Part shown: positions 31,292 to 34,493 of the stretch, one piece after another
How the letters are laid out: each line of letters opens with the position of its first letter
Position numbering within the stretch: the stretch's first letter is position 1
Assembly: GCA_023395255.1 (NCBI GenBank)
Contig: JAEWZN010000004.1
Location: forward strand, 1 to 34,493
Length of the DNA: 34,493 nucleotides
Direction: 5' to 3'
Source: Deferribacteres bacterium
GTDB lineage: Bacteria > Chrysiogenota > Deferribacteres > Deferribacterales > Geovibrionaceae
The notes under the pieces: model-generated
Databases searched by the model: none
What the model was told of the DNA's origin: nothing
What the model saw: the letters and a program-made list of their open reading frames with translations, nothing else
Translations under genes and position numbers: made by a program

Positions 31292-32179
31292 ATGAATATT
31301 ACACTAAGGCAGATTGAAGTGTTTCTTGCTGTTGCGAATTTCTCCCATGTGGGCAGGGCGGCAGAAGCGCTGAATATTTCACAGTCAGCGGTGAGTATGG
31401 CGCTCAGCCAGTTTGAAGATACTGTCAGCGAAAAGCTGTTTGACAGGTCTTCCAGAAAAATTTTTCTTAATGATGCAGGGAAAAAGCTTCTTCCGTTTGC
31501 CAGAAAAGCCTTTGAGGCGGCAGCAGAGGTGGAGAATTTCAGGAGCGACGGGAAGATAAAGGGCAGGCTGAAAATCGGAGCCAGCACCACCATCGGAAAT
31601 TATCTTATGCCCTTTGTCATAGGCGGCTTTGCGGAAAAATTTCCCGATACCGAAGTGGTGATGGAAGTGGCTAACACCGCAGTTATTGCCCGCGGGGTGC
31701 TGGAACATGAGCTTGACCTGGGCTTTACCGAGGGTCCTGTAGATGAAGATGAAATTACAGAGTTTTTTTGGCGGAAGGACAGGCTCACTGTTTTTTCTCA
31801 GAAAAGTTTTATTGAAGAAAGTTATAAACCCGACAGACCCGTCTGGATAATCCGCGAGAAGGGGTCGGGAACCAGGGAGGTTTTTGAAGCTGCAATGTCA
31901 AAAGCCGGAATTGGATTTAAGATCAAGATGGAGCTGGGGCATACCGAAGCTATTAAGAAGGCCGTGGAGGCCGGGCTGGGTATAGGCTGCCTGTCGGAAC
32001 TCGCTGTAAGCGGGGAGATAAGCCGAGGGGTTTTCCGGCGGCTCTATTTCAAAAATGCAGACTTCTCAAGGAACCTTAATATCATCATAAGAAAAGATAA
32101 GCACCTTACAGCCTCAATGAAGGCATTCATAGATTACTGTTTAAAAGAGGACATAAAAACAGCCGGGTACCCCGATTAA
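31292..32179 (+). CDS. LysR-family transcriptional regulator, divergent from YeiH
   Basis: DNA-binding regulator of 295 residues. The N-terminal winged HTH (about residues 4-63) reads LRQIEVFLAVANFSHVGRAAEALNIS, with QSAVSMALSQFE as the recognition helix region. The co-inducer domain (about 90-290) has LKIGASTTIGNYLMP and an EGPVDEDEI loop. It resembles CysL/YeiE-type regulators, which answer to sulfur compounds or sulfite and often flank yeiH. Both genes presumably share the 95-bp region 31197-31291, where the protein would bind and regulate itself and the exporter. A terminator overlaps its stop codon. Confidence 0.9.
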   Translation: MNITLRQIEVFLAVANFSHVGRAAEALNISQSAVSMALSQFEDTVSEKLFDRSSRKIFLNDAGKKLLPFARKAFEAAAEVENFRSDGKIKGRLKIGASTTIGNYLMPFVIGGFAEKFPDTEVVMEVANTAVIARGVLEHELDLGFTEGPVDEDEITEFFWRKDRLTVFSQKSFIEESYKPDRPVWIIREKGSGTREVFEAAMSKAGIGFKIKMELGHTEAIKKAVEAGLGIGCLSELAVSGEISRGVFRRLYFKNADFSRNLNIIIRKDKHLTASMKAFIDYCLKEDIKTAGYPD

Positions 32180-32195
32180 GTGCCCGGCTGTTTTG
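32161..32195 (+). terminator. Rho-independent terminator of the LysR gene
   Basis: AGCCGGG (32161-32167) pairs with CCCGGCT (32183-32189), followed by GTTTTG. The stem starts inside the last codons and the stop codon (32177-32179) is in the loop. Confidence 0.75.
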
Positions 32196-32377
32196 TATGT
32201 AAGGGGAGAGAGAACAAGTTGCTAAAGCTTGTCCTTTCTATGTTGATGTTTTTATAATATTTTAGTTCGGATATTTTTTCAATTTTTTTATGTAAAAATG
32301 TCCGGAGTATATAATGCCTGTTGACACAAAAGGGTTCCGGGACGTTTTTAGTAAACAGGCGGAGTGAAGCGTTTAAT

Positions 32378-34048
32378 ATGGAATTCAACTTAAAAGATTT
32401 TATCATAAGCAAATCAGAAATAGTAATGGTGCGGCTTGAAAAATCATTTTTTGAAGCGGGCTATTCTGAGATTGCGTCCGGAAAGCTGTCAGAGCGTCTT
32501 AGATATATAAACGAGCTTCTTAGTTATTTTGACTCCCCCGCTGCACCTGAAAATGTGCTTATGGCGGGCAGTTCCTACAGTTCCCCTGTGTTCGAGGGAG
32601 TTCTGGGTATTTCTTCATCACTGCGCTCCTCCGGTATGTCTCTGAGCGCCTTCCTCGGTGTACTTAAAATAACTTTTGCATGTTTTGAGTCCGTAGTGGA
32701 AGAATCATCTGCGGAATTTAATCAGCACTATGCGGAGCTGATGAGATTTTTCAGGAAAAAGGCGGATGTTCTGGAGCATGCCGTTGTCAGTGAATGGGTG
32801 AACGCCGGAAGCAGAAGCACAAACACAGCGCTCATGGAGGCGAACAGAAAGCTCACTGTGGCGCAGAGCAGATATGAAAAAATCATGGAGGCAGACGGCA
32901 GCATTATTATATTTTTTGCTGAGAACGGCGTAATAACCGACTCCAATTTCAGGGCTAAGTACGCCTTCGGGGAAGACCCGGCAGGGTACAATATTATGGA
33001 GTTTCTGGGTATAAACGAAAATAACCTCCAGTCATTTATAAAGAAATACGGCGAAGCCCGGCACGAGATCCTCATGGACAGCCAGTATTTCTCCGTCCGC
33101 CTGATTCCGCTGGGGAGCGTTAATACAGGTGTTATAGAATATATGTTTATATTCCATAATATTACCGGAATGGTGGACGAAAGGAACTACCTTGAGGAAG
33201 AGGTAATGAAAAGGATGGAGGAACTGGAGGGCTCCAGAAAGTTTTTCGAATCTGTTTTTTCATCTGCCGGAGACGGCATAATTATCTTCGATTCAGAGAA
33301 TAATTTAGTGAAAGTTAATAAAAAAGCCTGCGGAATGTTCGGTGTGAAGGACGGCCAAACCTGTATAACCAGCATGAACGAGCTCTTCCTTACCGGAAAC
33401 CAGAAGCTTCTTTTCAGTATAACCCGCCATCTCAGGGAATCCGAGACATGGGACGGCGAAATGGAGATGACCGGAGTAACCGGAAGGTTTTCCGCCCTTG
33501 TCACCCTCAACAGATTCGATGTTGATGAAAAGGTATACTACTCGCTCATAGTGCGTGACATATCATTTCTAAAGGATATGGAGCGTGAGCTGGTTGATGA
33601 GAAAAAGCATGTTGAGGAAAAGAATATTGCTCTCAGGAATATTATCCAAAGCATAAGAGGGCAGGATGATGATCTCCGCTCTGAAATGCTTTTTAAAATG
33701 GAAAGCCATATACTTCCTCTTATGGAGCGCCTCCGCAGGGAGAAGGATGATAACGAAAAGGGGCTTCTCTACTCTGATATATGTGAAAGCATATCCGGTC
33801 TTCTTGATAAGGACAGCACTAAAAACCATGCAGGTGAGGTCTTTGCCAAGCTTTCCCGTACGGAAGAGCGCATATGCAGGATGATTGTCACCGGTTACTC
33901 CACAAAACAGATAGCCGATGAGCTTTTTGTTACTCACGATACTGTTCAGACACACCGTAAAAATATCAGAAAGAAGCTTGATATAAACAATAAGGATGTA
34001 AACCTCTACACCTATCTCAAGAACCTGTCCAGCTCAACGGAGCAATAA
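32378..34048 (+). CDS. PAS-PAS regulator with LuxR-type DNA-binding domain
   Basis: One-component-like sensor-regulator, 556 residues from the chosen ATG. An N-terminal helical domain (about 1-150; LSAFLGVLKITFACFESVVEE) resembles the helical input domains seen before PAS domains in sensor kinases. Two PAS domains follow (about 163-270 and 288-400), separated and followed by helical linkers. The C-terminal LuxR HTH (about 488-540) reads LSRTEERICRMIVTGYSTKQIADEL, with VTHDTVQTHRKNIRKKL. There is no receiver, no kinase and no membrane span, so PAS ligands (redox, gas, small molecule) probably control DNA binding directly. The frame is open from TTG 32321, but that TTG is part of a TTGACA and lacks a ribosome site. 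The ATG at 32378 has a weak, distant GGAG, so the start is moderately sure. Target genes are unknown; the exported protein just downstream is one candidate. Confidence 0.8.
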   Translation: MEFNLKDFIISKSEIVMVRLEKSFFEAGYSEIASGKLSERLRYINELLSYFDSPAAPENVLMAGSSYSSPVFEGVLGISSSLRSSGMSLSAFLGVLKITFACFESVVEESSAEFNQHYAELMRFFRKKADVLEHAVVSEWVNAGSRSTNTALMEANRKLTVAQSRYEKIMEADGSIIIFFAENGVITDSNFRAKYAFGEDPAGYNIMEFLGINENNLQSFIKKYGEARHEILMDSQYFSVRLIPLGSVNTGVIEYMFIFHNITGMVDERNYLEEEVMKRMEELEGSRKFFESVFSSAGDGIIIFDSENNLVKVNKKACGMFGVKDGQTCITSMNELFLTGNQKLLFSITRHLRESETWDGEMEMTGVTGRFSALVTLNRFDVDEKVYYSLIVRDISFLKDMERELVDEKKHVEEKNIALRNIIQSIRGQDDDLRSEMLFKMESHILPLMERLRREKDDNEKGLLYSDICESISGLLDKDSTKNHAGEVFAKLSRTEERICRMIVTGYSTKQIADELFVTHDTVQTHRKNIRKKLDINNKDVNLYTYLKNLSSSTEQ

Positions 34049-34064
34049 TCATTATTAATCACCA

Positions 34065-34101
34065 GGATCGGGTATGGCTTACCCGATCCCTACCTGTTTT
34101 T
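34065..34101 (+). terminator. Rho-independent terminator of the PAS-LuxR gene
   Basis: A perfect 10-bp stem, GGATCGGGTA (34065-34074) with TACCCGATCC (34080-34089), loop TGGCT, followed by CTACCTGTTTTTTACC. It lies 16 bases after the stop. Confidence 0.9.
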
Positions 34102-34207
34102 TACCCGTTTTTTAACAGCACCCTAAAGCCCTGTTAGCCTGTAAAGTAATTCTAAACATTTCGGACAGCTCCTGAATGTTACTTTATTACGGAAAATAGG
34201 AGGAAAC

Positions 34208-34493
34208 ATGCGCTATCTGTCGGTTATGTGCATGCTCGTCTGTTTCTTATTGTCAAACGTGGCAATGAAAGCGGAAGCATTTGAGAACGGCGCTTCGAAC
34301 ACGCCGGACAGCTGGACGCAGCAGGTCTCTCCCGGACAGTTTAAGGAGAGCCATGAGGGTATAGGTATCACAGATGATACCAAGATATACCTTACGCTGA
34401 CGTCCCGCTACAGACTGCGTACAAACGACTACGCAGATGATCAGGACTTCTATCAGTATCTTCGTGTCCACACGGACGCAGTGAAGCTCGGAG
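34208..34493 (+). CDS. Exported protein, probably outer-membrane beta-barrel (3' end outside window)
   Basis: First 95 codons of a gene cut by the window edge. The start has a strong TAGGAGGAAAC. The signal peptide covers about residues 1-24 (MRYLSVMCMLVCFLLSNVAM, cut near KAEA). The mature part includes alternating polar/aromatic stretches (YLTLTSRYRLRTNDY, FYQYLRVHTDAVKLG) of the kind found at the start of porin-like or large outer-membrane barrels. No family can be named from this fragment. It is preceded by a terminator, so it has its own promoter in 34102-34207. Confidence 0.7.
   Translation, partial: MRYLSVMCMLVCFLLSNVAMKAEAFENGASNTPDSWTQQVSPGQFKESHEGIGITDDTKIYLTLTSRYRLRTNDYADDQDFYQYLRVHTDAVKLG

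Noticed and set aside
32321..32377. N-terminal extension of the PAS-LuxR protein from TTG 32321
   Set aside because: The TTG is within TTGACA, which may be a promoter element, and no ribosome site precedes it. The encoded 19 residues look non-structural. The ATG at 32378 is preferred but not certain.

Overview
The window reads as chromosomal DNA of a free-living, respiring Gram-negative bacterium rich in signal transduction. Visible markers are Sec and Tat signal peptides, a di-haem cytochrome c peroxidase, a lipoprotein, an outer-membrane-like protein, and several PAS/GAF histidine kinases, a diguanylate cyclase and HDOD/HD-GYP-type response regulators. The style (CheB-CheR-kinase fusions, YeiH exporter, repeat elements behind an rRNA operon) would suit Deferribacterota (Geovibrio, Denitrovibrio or Seleniivibrio-like) or a deltaproteobacterial relative. 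That placement is inference at low to moderate confidence. There is no phage, transposase, CRISPR array or tRNA gene in the window.

Layout. 1-80 is the 3' part of a 5S rRNA, so an rRNA operon ends here. About 820 bp without a gene follow. This stretch is built of repeats: an exact 76-bp duplication of the 5S tail plus terminator, two copies of a two-hairpin element, and two copies of a ~140-bp dispersed repeat. 901-3369 is a Tat-exported small subunit plus GMC flavoprotein pair of the gluconate 2-dehydrogenase type. A gene remnant and a SAM methyltransferase follow. 4425-7916 is a complete phosphonate/phosphite-type ABC importer (binding protein, ATPase, two permeases). 7909-8766 is a QueG-like iron-sulfur protein and 8829-12221 a giant CheB-CheR-PAS-histidine kinase. 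12449-13489 is a cytochrome c peroxidase with a possible Fur/PerR-like box, divergent from a lipoprotein with an alpha/beta-hydrolase fold that lacks the nucleophile serine.

14866-17304 (minus) is a pabA-pabB-pabC operon for p-aminobenzoate, divergent from a three-gene ABC importer of the TrpXYZ type (17434-20071). Then come a membrane diguanylate cyclase, an MFS exporter and a long-chain acyl-CoA synthetase. 25136-29964 (minus) is a three-gene signalling operon: a GAF/PAS histidine kinase, a REC-HDOD protein, and a REC protein whose HD-GYP-like output domain has lost its metal ligands. 30195-32179 is a YeiH-family exporter with a divergent LysR regulator. 32378-34048 is a PAS-PAS-LuxR regulator, and a truncated exported protein, probably an outer-membrane barrel, runs off the right edge.

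The most unusual material is (a) the covarying two-hairpin repeat, seen three times in the window, (b) the operon ending in a degenerate HD-GYP response regulator, (c) the pseudo-hydrolase lipoprotein, and (d) a (TA)16 tract inside a divergent promoter region. No clear new multi-gene defence or metabolic system was found.
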